From Chitinophagaceae bacterium (lineage in GTDB: Bacteria; Bacteroidota; Bacteroidia; Chitinophagales; Chitinophagaceae): a DNA stretch of 21,280 nt. A model generated the notes under the pieces. The model was given only the letters and a program-made list of their open reading frames with translations. It made no database searches and was not told the DNA's origin. This document shows, one piece after another, positions 1-8,283 of the stretch. A program made the position numbers and the translations under genes. Numbering within the stretch: the stretch's first letter is position 1; every line of letters begins with the position of its first letter. The DNA lies in the NCBI GenBank assembly GCA_025455665.1, contig JALOMC010000010.1, forward strand, positions 1 to 21,280, read 5' to 3'.

Positions 1-66
1 CGATACATCGTTCACCGCTACCTGACTGCCATACTCTTTGCGCAGCTGCTGAACTTCAATCGACAT
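1..66 (-). CDS. gldA: GldA-like gliding motility ABC transporter ATPase, N-terminal fragment
   Basis: The minus strand opens with ATG at 66 and stays open to the window edge, giving 22 residues: MSIEVQQLRKEYGSQVAVND followed by VS. This is the usual first strand of an ABC ATPase, and the MSIEV..L.K.YG..KAVN..S pattern is the typical start of GldA, the ATPase of the Bacteroidetes GldAFG gliding/secretion-associated transporter. Walker A and all later motifs lie outside the window, so another ABC ATPase cannot be excluded. No Shine-Dalgarno is visible, as usual in this phylum. A short palindrome lies 34 bp upstream (100-116). Confidence 0.6.
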   Translation of the reverse strand, partial: MSIEVQQLRKEYGSQVAVNDVS

Positions 67-517
67 GCCTGCAAGATAATGGCTGGCCGCTGAGCCCGCT
101 GGCAAAGCATTTGCCAAAACTTGCCGGCTTTACACCAGCCCCAAAAAGGCATTTCCCAACTGGCGATCCCGCCACCGGTCTTTTATCTCCTCCAAAATGC
201 CGGGATCATCAATGGTAGACGTGGGGGGGTAAATGGAACGCTGTCGGCCATTTGGCGCAGTGTTTGGTGCAAAATTTTGCTGCCGCTGGTGCCGGGCAGT
301 CGGCCATTCCCTTGCTGCTTTTCTGCGGCCAGTCCTTGCACCCATGTACCTCGGTAGCAGGCGGGCTCGTTCGGTTGCCCAATGTGCATTATACTCTGCA
401 TTGGCCGGCAATGGGGCTGGTAGCTGATGGCAGCCGCTGTAAGAAACTGGAGGGTATCATGCACTGGCTACCTGTGCGAATGAACTACATCAAGTATTCC
501 AGCTTGCAAAGCGTGGA
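67..517. other. Intergenic region between gldA and the response regulator
   Basis: About 450 bp separate the stop of the receiver gene from the gldA start. Overlapping open frames on both strands (for example 130-411 and 183-464, minus) have no recognisable domain, compete with each other and read as low-complexity translation, so I do not call a gene. Visible structure is a 7-bp perfect hairpin at 100-116 and an imperfect CAAT...ATTG inverted repeat near 379-403. I found no convincing terminator or TAnnTTTG promoter. Confidence 0.5.
100..116. repeat. Short perfect inverted repeat upstream of gldA
   Basis: TGGCAAA-GCA-TTTGCCA is a perfect 7-bp stem with a 3-nt loop, 34 bp upstream of the gldA start. 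It could be an operator or a weak hairpin. There is no U-tract after it on the minus strand, so it is not a standard terminator. Confidence 0.35.
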
Positions 518-898
518 TCAGGCAGCATCCACCAGCTCTTTGATTTGGCTGACCAGCTTGCGGGTGCTGAAGGGTTTGGTGATGTAAAGCGATGCGCCCA
601 GTTCAAGGCCTTTGCGGATATCGGCGTCGCCCGATTTGGCAGACAGAAATACCACCTTGGTAGCGGCCAGTGCTGCCTGCTGCCTGATGTAGGTGCATAT
701 TTCGTAGCCATCTACATCGGGCATCATAATGTCGAGCAGCACAACGTCGGGCCGATGTTCGTTGATCAGTTGCAGGGCTTCGGTGCCATTGCGGGCCACC
801 AATACATCAAAGCCGCTTTTTTTCATCAAAAATTCAAGCGACATCAAAATGTATGGGTCGTCGTCTACTACCAATATGCGTGCTGTGCCATTTGCCAT
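518..898 (-). CDS. Receiver-only response regulator (CheY-like)
   Basis: The 126-residue protein is one complete receiver domain. The acidic pair is D12/D13 (ILVVDDD), the phosphoacceptor is D56 (VVLLDIMMPD), the conserved Ser/Thr is S86 (VVFLSAK) and the conserved lysine is K108 (YITKPF). The chain ends about 16 residues after the KPF motif, so there is no DNA-binding or enzymatic output domain. It is the last gene of the operon with the SLC5-STAC kinase, 81 bp upstream, and is therefore its probable phosphotransfer partner. In CrbS/CrbR and CbrA/CbrB systems the partner carries a DNA-binding domain. Here the output must pass through protein contact or a further relay, which is inference. 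Confidence 0.9.
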   Translation of the reverse strand: MANGTARILVVDDDPYILMSLEFLMKKSGFDVLVARNGTEALQLINEHRPDVVLLDIMMPDVDGYEICTYIRQQAALAATKVVFLSAKSGDADIRKGLELGASLYITKPFSTRKLVSQIKELVDAA

Positions 899-979
899 GA
901 TGCGGTGTGGCGCCTCTCTGTCTGCTGCGTCTCCCGCAAAGGTAGGGGCTGTACTACTTTGTGCCGGCTGTATGGCCTG

Positions 980-3658
980 TCATGAGGCGGGTATGCTAAA
1001 TACAAATGCCGCACCGTGGCCTTCCTGGCTTTCTACTATGATGTCGCCGCCGTGCAGTTCAATGATCTTCTTGCAAATGGCCAGCCCCAGACCACTGCCT
1101 TCGGGTTTTTTGAGGGTTTGGTGGCGGGCCTGAAAAAATTTGTCGAAGATGAAGGCTTGCTCATCGGCCGGCACACCGCGGCCATCATCCTTTACCCATA
1201 CCTGCCACTCGCTTACGCCTGCTACGAGTTGTACTTCTATGTGCTGGTGGGCAAACTTGATGGCATTGCCCAGCAGGTTGTACAATACCTGCAACAGCAG
1301 GTCGCGGTCGGCCTGTACTAAAACCTGTGTATCGGCCATGCGCAGGTGAATGCTCAATTGTTTCTCGGCGGCCAGCGGGCGCAGTGCTTCTACTGCTTCA
1401 GTCAGCAGCTGTGCCAGGTTGGTAGCGCTGAGGTGTGGCCGGTAGCGCCCCGATTCAAATTTTTCGAGCGTCAGCACCTGCGTGATCAGGTGGCTGAGTC
1501 GTTCGGTTTCTTTGGTAATGGCCGCCAGGTAGTGTTGGCGTTGTGCTTCGTCGAGGTCGGGATTGTCGTGCAGTATTTCGCTGAGTGCCCGCACACTTGT
1601 CAGTGGCGTTCGCAGCTCGTGGGTGACGGTATATAGAAATTCATCTTTCAATTGGTCGAGGGCCTGGAGTTGCGCATTGGCCGCCTCCAACTGTCGGGTA
1701 GCTTTGCTTAGTTCTGCAGAGCGTTTGCGCAGTTCTTTATTGGTTTCAATGGTTTGCTGATTCTCTCGTAAGATGTTCAGCACTTCTTCGAGGTTGATCT
1801 CTTCTTCTTTGGTGCTGCTGCCAATGAGGATACGGGCTGATGCAGTGCCGATGATGCCACCCAGAATTCGCTCGGTAAATGCGACGAGTCGCCCATCGGC
1901 AGGCTGCTGCGGATGTACAGCGATGCCTTGCCGCTGTGCGTAGCCCTGCAGCAGGTTGGTGCTGCGGTCGGTGCCAATAAAGGTGCCGAGCAATTGCTGC
2001 AGTTCGGCCACACTACTCTGACCCTGCCAAGGCTGTACGCCTTGTTGGTTGCGGCCGTGTTTAAATACATCTACAAATAGTTCGGCCTGGTATTGCTCCT
2101 GTGCGCCGGCTTTGGTATGAATAGATACACCGATATAAAGCAGCACATTTACCAGCATGCTCCAGGTAAATGCATGCGCTATAGGATCGAAACCATCAAG
2201 ACCAAACAAGGTGTATGGCCGCAGCCAATGCAATCCCCAGGGGCCCTGCTGTACAAAAACAGCATCGGGCATGATGCCGGGTAGCACCAATGTATAGCCC
2301 CAAATAAGAAAGCCTGCTATCATGCCGGCAATAGCGCCTTTTTTATTGCCTTCTTTCCAAAACATGCCACCCAGCACCGCCGGGGCAAACTGAGCCACGG
2401 CACAAAACGAAATGAAACCGATGGACACCAATGAGAGGCGCTGCCCGGCGGTTTTGCTATAAAGCAATGCTATGAGCAACACGACGCCAATAACGATGCG
2501 CCGAATGAGTAATATGCGAGGCTGAAAAGATGGATCGGCCTGACGTTCGGATTGTACTTTTTTTACCAGCAGCGGCATCACCAGGTTGTTGCTGATCATG
2601 ATGCTCAGCGCAATGGTCTCTACCACAATCATGCCGGTGGCGGCAGCAAAGCCACCCAGCCAGGTAAACGTGGCCAGCAGCGGCTTGCCTTGCTGCAGCG
2701 GAATGGCCAGTACGTAATTGTCGGCATTTACCAAAGCCTGGCCGCCAAAAAGTAAGTGGCCACCAAATGCTATAGGTAGTACGAAAAGATTGATGGCAAT
2801 GAGATAGGCTGGAAACAGCCAACTGGCCTTGCGAATATGATTTTCATGAATGTTTTCTACCACACTTACCTGAAACTGCCGGGGCAGCAAAAGCAAAGCG
2901 AGGCCCGATAAAATGGTGAGGCTTACCCACTCGTACATGCCATGCGTGCCGCTGATGGTAAACAAGCGTTCGCTCTGCGCTTGCGCTGCCATGCGCCGAA
3001 ATACATCGGCAAAGCCATCGAACAGGAAAAAAGTGGTAAAAACACCAATCAGTAAAAATGCCAGCAGTTTTACAATGGATTCAAAAGCAATCACACTAAT
3101 TAATCCTTCGTGCTTTTCGGCCGTATCTACGCTACGGGCACCGTACAAAATGGTGAAAACGGTGAGTATCAACGTAACGCCGATAGCAATGAAGCTGCTA
3201 TTGTGCTGGGCGGCATTACCGGCTAGTATTTCAAAGCTGTTGATGATGCTTTTGAGCTGCAGGCCGATGTAGGGAATAAGCCCTGCCACAGCAAACAGGC
3301 TGACGATGACCGCTACTGAAAAGTTTTTGCCGTAGCGGGTGCTGATAAAATCTGCCAGCGAGGTGAGTCGCATGGTGCTGCTGATGCGTAGCATTTTGCG
3401 CAGTACCGGCCAAAACAGCGCTGCCATAATAGTAGGGCCGATGTAGACGGTGAGAAAAGCGATGCCACCCGAAGCGGCTCGTCCTACGCTGCCATAAAAG
3501 GTCCATGCGGTGCAGTACACTGCCATACTAAGGGCATAAGCCCATCCATTGTTGATCAGGCTTTTGCCTGCTTTCTTTCGTTGCTCAGCCCAGGTGGCAA
3601 TGAAGAAAAGCAAGAGCAGATAAAGTACGCATACCAAAATGATGATCCAGCCGCTCAT
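980..3658 (-). CDS. SLC5 (sodium/solute symporter)-STAC-histidine kinase sensor, CbrA/CrbS-like
   Basis: The 892-residue protein has three parts. Residues 1 to about 515 form an SSS/SLC5 transporter-like membrane domain with about 13 hydrophobic segments. Residues about 545-635 match the STAC linker of SLC5-linked kinases, with the hallmark PADGRLVAFTERILGGIIGTASAR stretch at 586-609. A coiled coil (about 620-672) leads into HisKA, with phosphoacceptor H680 in FLYTVTHELRTPLTSVR. The HATPase_c domain shows the N-box around N798 (NLLGNAIKF), G1 at DDGRG (824-828) and G2 at GSGLGLAI (854-861). No PAS and no fused receiver are seen; the receiver is the next gene. Known relatives are CbrA (histidine/carbon control) and CrbS (acetate switch, controlling acs). 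The ligand cannot be read from sequence. The start is 15 bp after the preceding small membrane gene, so the two are probably co-transcribed. Confidence 0.9.
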   Translation of the reverse strand: MSGWIIILVCVLYLLLLFFIATWAEQRKKAGKSLINNGWAYALSMAVYCTAWTFYGSVGRAASGGIAFLTVYIGPTIMAALFWPVLRKMLRISSTMRLTSLADFISTRYGKNFSVAVIVSLFAVAGLIPYIGLQLKSIINSFEILAGNAAQHNSSFIAIGVTLILTVFTILYGARSVDTAEKHEGLISVIAFESIVKLLAFLLIGVFTTFFLFDGFADVFRRMAAQAQSERLFTISGTHGMYEWVSLTILSGLALLLLPRQFQVSVVENIHENHIRKASWLFPAYLIAINLFVLPIAFGGHLLFGGQALVNADNYVLAIPLQQGKPLLATFTWLGGFAAATGMIVVETIALSIMISNNLVMPLLVKKVQSERQADPSFQPRILLIRRIVIGVVLLIALLYSKTAGQRLSLVSIGFISFCAVAQFAPAVLGGMFWKEGNKKGAIAGMIAGFLIWGYTLVLPGIMPDAVFVQQGPWGLHWLRPYTLFGLDGFDPIAHAFTWSMLVNVLLYIGVSIHTKAGAQEQYQAELFVDVFKHGRNQQGVQPWQGQSSVAELQQLLGTFIGTDRSTNLLQGYAQRQGIAVHPQQPADGRLVAFTERILGGIIGTASARILIGSSTKEEEINLEEVLNILRENQQTIETNKELRKRSAELSKATRQLEAANAQLQALDQLKDEFLYTVTHELRTPLTSVRALSEILHDNPDLDEAQRQHYLAAITKETERLSHLITQVLTLEKFESGRYRPHLSATNLAQLLTEAVEALRPLAAEKQLSIHLRMADTQVLVQADRDLLLQVLYNLLGNAIKFAHQHIEVQLVAGVSEWQVWVKDDGRGVPADEQAFIFDKFFQARHQTLKKPEGSGLGLAICKKIIELHGGDIIVESQEGHGAAFVFSIPAS

Positions 3659-3673
3659 AGTGCCTTCAGCAGT

Positions 3674-3868
3674 TTAGTAATGCCGGCGGTTGTAGAAGGC
3701 CAATAGAAGCACAATGCCTACCCAAACCAGTAGCACGTAGAGATAGAGCAGCGGAATGCCCGCTACAAAAACCGGACGATTGAAAATGCTGATGAGCGGA
3801 TAGGACAATAGCAGCAGCAAAATGCCAGCTGTCATGCTGAGTTGGCGGGTACGTGGTCCTCGGGGCAT
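3674..3868 (-). CDS. Small two-helix membrane protein, DUF3311-like, upstream of the SLC5 kinase
   Basis: I place the start at the ATG at 3868, giving 64 residues (MPRGPRTRQLSMTAG...). The frame extends to an ATG at 3997, but the extra 43 residues (His/Pro/Gln-rich) look like untranslated leader. The protein has two hydrophobic helices joined by a loop with NRPVFVAGIPLLYLY. This resembles the NR..P...G.P.LY.Y...W signature of DUF3311, small partners often encoded next to SSS-family symporters. It ends 15 bp before the SLC5-STAC kinase, consistent with an accessory subunit of the sensor's transporter domain. Family assignment is from memory of the motif, and function is inferred from position only. 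Confidence 0.7.
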   Translation of the reverse strand: MPRGPRTRQLSMTAGILLLLLSYPLISIFNRPVFVAGIPLLYLYVLLVWVGIVLLLAFYNRRHY

Positions 3869-4361
3869 TGCGATGGTTGGTTGCTTGGGTGGAAAATACA
3901 ATGCGCCGCTGCCTGGTGCCACACAGTGTTGAGGAAAGCGGCTGCCAATAGTGGACAGCCATAAGTGTGGATGTAAGGCTTTGTGCTGTTTTTTCAAAAC
4001 ACTCAGCTTTAGGAAAGGCAGAAGCCGTTGAGCGAAGATTGCTTCAGGTAGATAAAGCAGCAGTTTGCATCATAGGAAATTCAATTACAACGAAAGTATT
4101 GCTGTGAATAAAGTACTGCAGGCGGATAGATTGTGAAGACGCTACTGTAAAAAAGCTATAAAAAGATTGTTGGCAGCATGTGCCGATATCATGGCATGTC
4201 AGACGGCTTCAATAATGCCGGCACCCGTTGGTTGTAAAGGAAGGCTTGGTTATGGATGTTTGGGTGGAGATGACGATTTGGATGCGGGTGTCGTTAGTAC
4301 ATGACATGGTTGGTTCATGTGGTGCTGCTTTGTTCGGGTCGTCGTTATGCATGCTGAACCG
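3869..4361. other. Intergenic region upstream of the sensor operon
   Basis: About 490 bp hold the upstream region of the DUF3311-like/kinase operon and the downstream region of the SBBP gene. The plus-strand open frames starting at 4228 and 4317 run antisense into the SBBP gene and have no recognisable domain. A TACTTTCG box-like sequence occurs on the minus strand near 4096-4103, but no TTG lies at proper distance, so I do not call a promoter. A weak 6-bp inverted repeat (ACATGA/TCATGT, 4299-4320) lacks a U-tract. Confidence 0.45.
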
Positions 4362-5981
4362 TCAAAATATTCTGCCGCTTTTATCAGCTTTTATAATCAT
4401 AATAGTGGAATTGCTTGTGGCGCTTCTGACATTGCAACTGGCATCCCCAAATTGGATGGTGGACCCTGTTCGCCCGAGCAGAACAAGTTGGTTGCGTGGT
4501 GTAGTCATCAAATCTGAGAAGAAGTTGTTCCCGCCATTACTGCTCATGCCGGTCAGCCATTGTATACTTCCATTCGATGGTTCAATTTCAGACAACCAAA
4601 GCCCTCCGGCGTTGACGGTAAATGACCCAAGCGAAAAGCCAGCGCTATTTTGACCGATACCAAATAGCCTGCCTTTTTCATCAAATGCCAGTTTAGCCAC
4701 ACCTTCATTACCGGCTCCTCCATATCTGTTAAGCCATTTTGTGGCGCCCATGCTATCCAGCCTGGCCAGCAAAAAATCTGAACCGGAGGATGTGGGTACT
4801 GGCAAATTTCCAAAAGTAAAGTTAGCACCCTGATAAGAAAGCGCCACCAATAGATCGCCACTTGGGTGTACGGCAATCGGGCCACTAAAGGATTGATTTT
4901 GATTTTCGGCATCAAATGCCCAGCTAAAATTTCCAAGTGTATCGGCACGGGCAATCCAAACGCTACTTGAAGATGTGCTCAAGTTAATACTTCCTAAAGT
5001 CATGGTACCACTGTACGATCCTGTGAGATAGACCTGATTCCCTTTTGCAGCAATGGCGGTTACAGCGTTCAATGCCGCCGAAGCCTGTGCAGAGGTACGT
5101 ATGAACTTCCAATTACCTGCGGCGTCTAATGACGCCAGAAACAGCTCTAATTTTGAATTGGTGAGTAAGCTATTACCACCGGGATTTATGGAGCCGGAAA
5201 ACCTGCCTCCAATAAATATCTGATCTCTATCTCCCAGTGCCATACTCAATATTTCGCCTGATCCCTGCAGGTCGAAAGTTCTGGTCCATATTACTTCACC
5301 ATCCGTTGAAATTCTTGCCACATAGAATTCGTTTCCTCCGTTTGCGTCTGTAAATGTGGTATTCAGAAAGTTGACGGTACCAGAGATGTTGCCGCATATC
5401 AGTATATCTCCATTTTGGAGCGGTTCTATTTGACGAACTGTTTCGAAACCGGCCAGGCCTGTTGCTGAAAACCACAACACCTCGCCACTCACAGCAATTT
5501 TTGCGATAAACATATCAAAACCTCCCTGATTAGCCACAGTATTGCTGCCGAGGCTGAGTGTACCAGCAAAGGAGCCGGCAATGATGTAATTCCCGGCTAT
5601 ATCTACTGAAATAGCACTTGGAAGTATGGTGGCATTTCCGCCGAATAGGAGGGGTAGTGGATTGGCACATGGGTCAAAGTCCACTCCGGTTCTGGTACTT
5701 TCCCAAAAGTCGCCGTTGTAAAAATTCAGGCACTGCTCTTCGGTATTAAAAATGATCAGCCCCTGTGCGGGTGAGGCGATTGTATTACGCTGCTGTGTAG
5801 TCATTCGAGGTGGTAAGAAGCCCTGCTGACTACTCTTCAGTTCAAGCAGGGCACTGGGTGCCGGTACTACACTGCCAATAGCCACTTGCGCTGCTGTATC
5901 TACACTGGCCATTATGATGATTGTCAGAAGCACTAGCGGCTGCATAGGGGTCCTCCACGTTGTATTGACTTTCATTTCCAT
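4362..5981 (-). CDS. Secreted SBBP-type beta-propeller repeat protein
   Basis: This is a 539-residue protein. Residues 1-32 form a signal peptide (charged start, hydrophobic stretch, ending DTAAQ). Next comes an N-terminal module common in exported Bacteroidetes proteins, PSALLELKSSQQGFLPPRM and later GLIIFNTEEQCLNFYNGDFW. The rest is about six to seven repeats of the pattern GxFxGxLxLGS...G..D.F.A.x...G...W, typical of SBBP/beta-propeller repeats. The C-terminus (IIMIIKADKSGRIF) shows no T9SS type A sorting domain. It is probably periplasmic or surface-associated with a structural or binding role; no catalytic motif is visible. It stands alone, with about 200 bp to its upstream neighbour and a possible -7 box (TAACTTTA on the minus strand, 6059-6066). 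Confidence 0.8.
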   Translation of the reverse strand: MEMKVNTTWRTPMQPLVLLTIIIMASVDTAAQVAIGSVVPAPSALLELKSSQQGFLPPRMTTQQRNTIASPAQGLIIFNTEEQCLNFYNGDFWESTRTGVDFDPCANPLPLLFGGNATILPSAISVDIAGNYIIAGSFAGTLSLGSNTVANQGGFDMFIAKIAVSGEVLWFSATGLAGFETVRQIEPLQNGDILICGNISGTVNFLNTTFTDANGGNEFYVARISTDGEVIWTRTFDLQGSGEILSMALGDRDQIFIGGRFSGSINPGGNSLLTNSKLELFLASLDAAGNWKFIRTSAQASAALNAVTAIAAKGNQVYLTGSYSGTMTLGSINLSTSSSSVWIARADTLGNFSWAFDAENQNQSFSGPIAVHPSGDLLVALSYQGANFTFGNLPVPTSSGSDFLLARLDSMGATKWLNRYGGAGNEGVAKLAFDEKGRLFGIGQNSAGFSLGSFTVNAGGLWLSEIEPSNGSIQWLTGMSSNGGNNFFSDLMTTPRNQLVLLGRTGSTIQFGDASCNVRSATSNSTIMIIKADKSGRIF

Positions 5982-6058
5982 GTTTTTACAGTGCCATGGA
6001 CTATCGTATTCTGATTGATAGTGGGCATTTGGGAAAATTAATTGGCGAGTGACAAGTT

Positions 6059-6066
6059 TAAAGTTA
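6059..6066 (-). promoter_or_regulatory. Possible -7 promoter box for the SBBP gene
   Basis: The minus strand reads TAACTTTA, 7 of 8 to the Bacteroidetes TAnnTTTG box, about 78 bp upstream of the start codon. The nearest upstream TTG is about 25 nt away, longer than usual, so the call is weak. Confidence 0.25.
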
Positions 6067-6110
6067 GTTGGCCCGGTTGGAAATACTGGACCAAGCGGTG
6101 ATTACAGACA

Positions 6111-6157
6111 GAAAAAAAGAGGGGACTCAATGGCTGTATTGCCACGAAGTCCCCTCT
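6111..6157 (-). terminator. Rho-independent terminator of the porin/MFS operon
   Basis: A perfect 10-bp stem AGAGGGGACT (6118-6127) / AGTCCCCTCT (6148-6157) encloses a 20-nt loop with a further inner TGGC/GCCA pairing. Read on the minus strand the hairpin is followed by a run of seven T (complement of 6112-6118), about 25 bp after the stop of the small membrane gene. This is a strong intrinsic terminator. Confidence 0.9.
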
Positions 6158-6182
6158 TCAGGTGACGGTTTATTCGAATGGG

Positions 6183-6455
6183 TTATACAATCGGTTCTTC
6201 GTAGTCATTTATTTCCTCACTGCTTTCCGGCAAATGGGCATACTCGTTGTACCAGGCGTACATACCGAATATGAAAAAGCCCACACAGATAGGGATGAAA
6301 ATGATGAGAATGATAGACCACTGGAGTGTTGTATTGGCCTTGCTGGCAGCACTGGCGGCACTTATTTTTTCAAAAGCCTGCCAGGCAAGGAAGATGATCA
6401 GGGCGGGGGCCATGGCCATCCAAACGAGGCCAAGATATTTTTTAACTGCGTTCAT
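6183..6455 (-). CDS. Small two-helix membrane protein downstream of the MHS transporter (DUF6814-like)
   Basis: The 90-residue product starts at ATG 6455 (MNAVKKYLGLVWMAMAPALI). An upstream in-frame ATG at 6557 would overlap the MFS gene by 61 bp and add a His/Arg-rich stretch without hydrophobic character, so I reject it. Two membrane helices (about residues 7-27 and 46-70) flank a short Ala/Ser-rich loop, and the tail is acidic (PESSEEINDYEEPIV). It starts 41 bp after the MFS stop and ends just before the terminator, so it is the last gene of the operon. It resembles what I recall as DUF6814, small Bacteroidetes proteins near MFS genes, but I could not check this. A transporter-partner role is inference. 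Confidence 0.75.
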   Translation of the reverse strand: MNAVKKYLGLVWMAMAPALIIFLAWQAFEKISAASAASKANTTLQWSIILIIFIPICVGFFIFGMYAWYNEYAHLPESSEEINDYEEPIV

Positions 6456-6496
6456 AATGGAGGTATTAATAGGTGAAGGAAAAGAAAAGAGACCGT

Positions 6497-8236
6497 TTAG
6501 TCCATGACGTTCCTGTCGATTTTGTTGCGCAGGTAGATGGCGCCGATGATGAAGCAAACAGCTGCCACACCAATTGGGTACAGCAGGCCGGCCAATGGAT
6601 TACCGGCTGGTTTATCGGCCGTTTTTGTAAACTCTACAATGAGGGTACCTAAAAATGGAACAAGGCCACCAAACACACCGTTGCCAATATGATACGGCAG
6701 GCTCATCGACGTGTACCTGATTTTGGTAGGAAACATCTCTACCAGAAACGCTGCTATTGGGCCATAGACCATGGTGACAAAAATGATTTGTACAAATACG
6801 ATGAGGATGAGCTGCCAGTACACACTACTGCCCATGTTTTTTTCAATGGCCTCATTGGCTTTGGCCGATTTGCCAAGGGCGGCTACACTGGCACTACCAT
6901 CGGATAAGGTGCTGCCTTTTCCGGCGCTGAGAGGTACGGTTAGTGTTTCAGTGCTGCCATTGCTGGCCGGCAGTATAATGCTGATGGTTTTATTGGCAGG
7001 GGTAAAGCCCGGAGCGAGTTTCACCGTGTCTGTTTTCGTGTTTTTGAAAACAGAGCCATCCGTGTAGGCAGTGGTGAATGTTTGTTTTAGCAGCAGTCGG
7101 TCCGGGTGCTTGGCATCAAAATGGGCGGTGCGTTCACTGGCGCTGCTATTGGCGGCATCTATCATGCCAGTGCGTTCTTCGGCATTGGTCAGGCTATACA
7201 TTTTTTGAAATAGTGGCCAGTAGCTGATGACACCGAGCAGCATGCCGGTAAGCATAATCCACTTGCGGCCAATGCGATCGCTGAGGGAACCAAAAATGAC
7301 AAAGAATGGCGTAGCCATGGCAATAGCAATGATGATGATATTGCGGCTTTGCACGAAGTCGATCTTACACACGTTTTCAATAAAGCTTTGTGCGTAAAAC
7401 TGACCGGTGTACCATACTACTCCCTGCCCCATGACGGCACCAAAAAGTGCCAGCAGCACCATTTTAAAATTAGCCTTGTGGCCAAAGCTTTCTTTCAATG
7501 GGTTGGTGCTCGTCTTGCCTTCGTGCTTCAGTTTGGCAAACAGCGGCGATTCGCTCATGCGCATCCGAATGAAAACCGAAACGATGACCAGTGCCAGCGA
7601 GATCCAGAAGGGGATACGCCAGCCACCCCACTCGGCACTGAAGTTTTCTACACCCTGGCTTTGGCGGATGAGGATGATAACGCCCAGTGCCAAAAAGAGC
7701 CCAAGGGTGGCCGTTGTTTGAATCCAACTGGTCCAAAAGCCACGTCGGTGTGCGGGTGCATGCTCTGCCACATAGGTGGCTGCACCACCATATTCTCCAC
7801 CCAGTGCCAGGCCTTGTACCAGGCGCAAAATGAGCACCAGCGCAGGCGCCGCCCACCCAATGCTGGCATACCCGGGTACCAGCCCAATCAAAAATGTAGA
7901 GCCGCCCATGAGTACCAGCGTAAGTAAGAAGGTGTATTTACGGCCAATAATATCGCCGAGGCGGCCAAATACCAGGGCACCAAAGGGGCGAACAATAAAA
8001 CCTGCCGCAAAGATGGCCAGCGTGCTCAGGAGGGCAGAGGTGCCACTGTCTTCGGGGAAGAACTGTTTGGAGATGATGGTGGCCAGCATGCCAAAGATGT
8101 AAAAGTCGTACCACTCGATGAGGGTGCCTACCGAGGAGGCGCCAATGATGAAGCCGATGCCCTTTGGAGCAGGTTCGTTGGCGGCTTGGCCGTTCATGGT
8201 CGATTTGTACAGACCAGGTTCTGTGTTTGTATGCAT
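6497..8236 (-). CDS. MHS-type MFS transporter (metabolite:H+ symporter) with large periplasmic insertion
   Basis: This is a 579-residue major facilitator protein. The first membrane helix carries GTLIEWYDFYIFG (37-49), MFS motif A is GRLGDIIGRK (91-100), and the MHS signature LRLVQGLALGGEYGGAA lies at 137-153. A second motif A-like SLSDRIGRK is at 317-325. MHS relatives (KgtP, ProP, ShiA, CitA) move carboxylates, betaines or related metabolites with protons. Usual length is about 430-450 residues. Here about 125 extra hydrophilic residues (about 347-472) sit between helices 9 and 10, a loop predicted to face the periplasm. M14 (8197) is an alternative start. It lies 47 bp after the porin-like gene in the same operon. 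The substrate is not readable; a carboxylate fits the acs context. Confidence 0.88.
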   Translation of the reverse strand: MHTNTEPGLYKSTMNGQAANEPAPKGIGFIIGASSVGTLIEWYDFYIFGMLATIISKQFFPEDSGTSALLSTLAIFAAGFIVRPFGALVFGRLGDIIGRKYTFLLTLVLMGGSTFLIGLVPGYASIGWAAPALVLILRLVQGLALGGEYGGAATYVAEHAPAHRRGFWTSWIQTTATLGLFLALGVIILIRQSQGVENFSAEWGGWRIPFWISLALVIVSVFIRMRMSESPLFAKLKHEGKTSTNPLKESFGHKANFKMVLLALFGAVMGQGVVWYTGQFYAQSFIENVCKIDFVQSRNIIIIAIAMATPFFVIFGSLSDRIGRKWIMLTGMLLGVISYWPLFQKMYSLTNAEERTGMIDAANSSASERTAHFDAKHPDRLLLKQTFTTAYTDGSVFKNTKTDTVKLAPGFTPANKTISIILPASNGSTETLTVPLSAGKGSTLSDGSASVAALGKSAKANEAIEKNMGSSVYWQLILIVFVQIIFVTMVYGPIAAFLVEMFPTKIRYTSMSLPYHIGNGVFGGLVPFLGTLIVEFTKTADKPAGNPLAGLLYPIGVAAVCFIIGAIYLRNKIDRNVMD

Positions 8237-8283
8237 GATTGTATTGCTTGAAATGATGAAGAGTTATGATTACAATCCGGTTT

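Noticed and set aside
130..464. Two overlapping minus-strand frames of 93 codons in the gap after the receiver gene
   Set aside because: They overlap in different frames, lack any recognisable domain, and show no promoter or neighbour support.
545..985. 146-residue plus-strand open frame
   Set aside because: Antisense to the receiver gene, whose catalytic residues are all present.
3869..3997. N-terminal extension of the DUF3311-like protein
   Set aside because: The extra residues are polar and unlike the compact two-helix family; the ATG at 3868 gives the normal size.
4177..4200. CATG-N4-GATATC-N4-CATG palindrome-like element
   Set aside because: Only the ends and centre are symmetrical; the intervening bases do not pair and nothing else supports it.
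7349..7927. 192-residue plus-strand open frame
   Set aside because: Antisense to the MHS transporter, with composition typical of a shadow frame.
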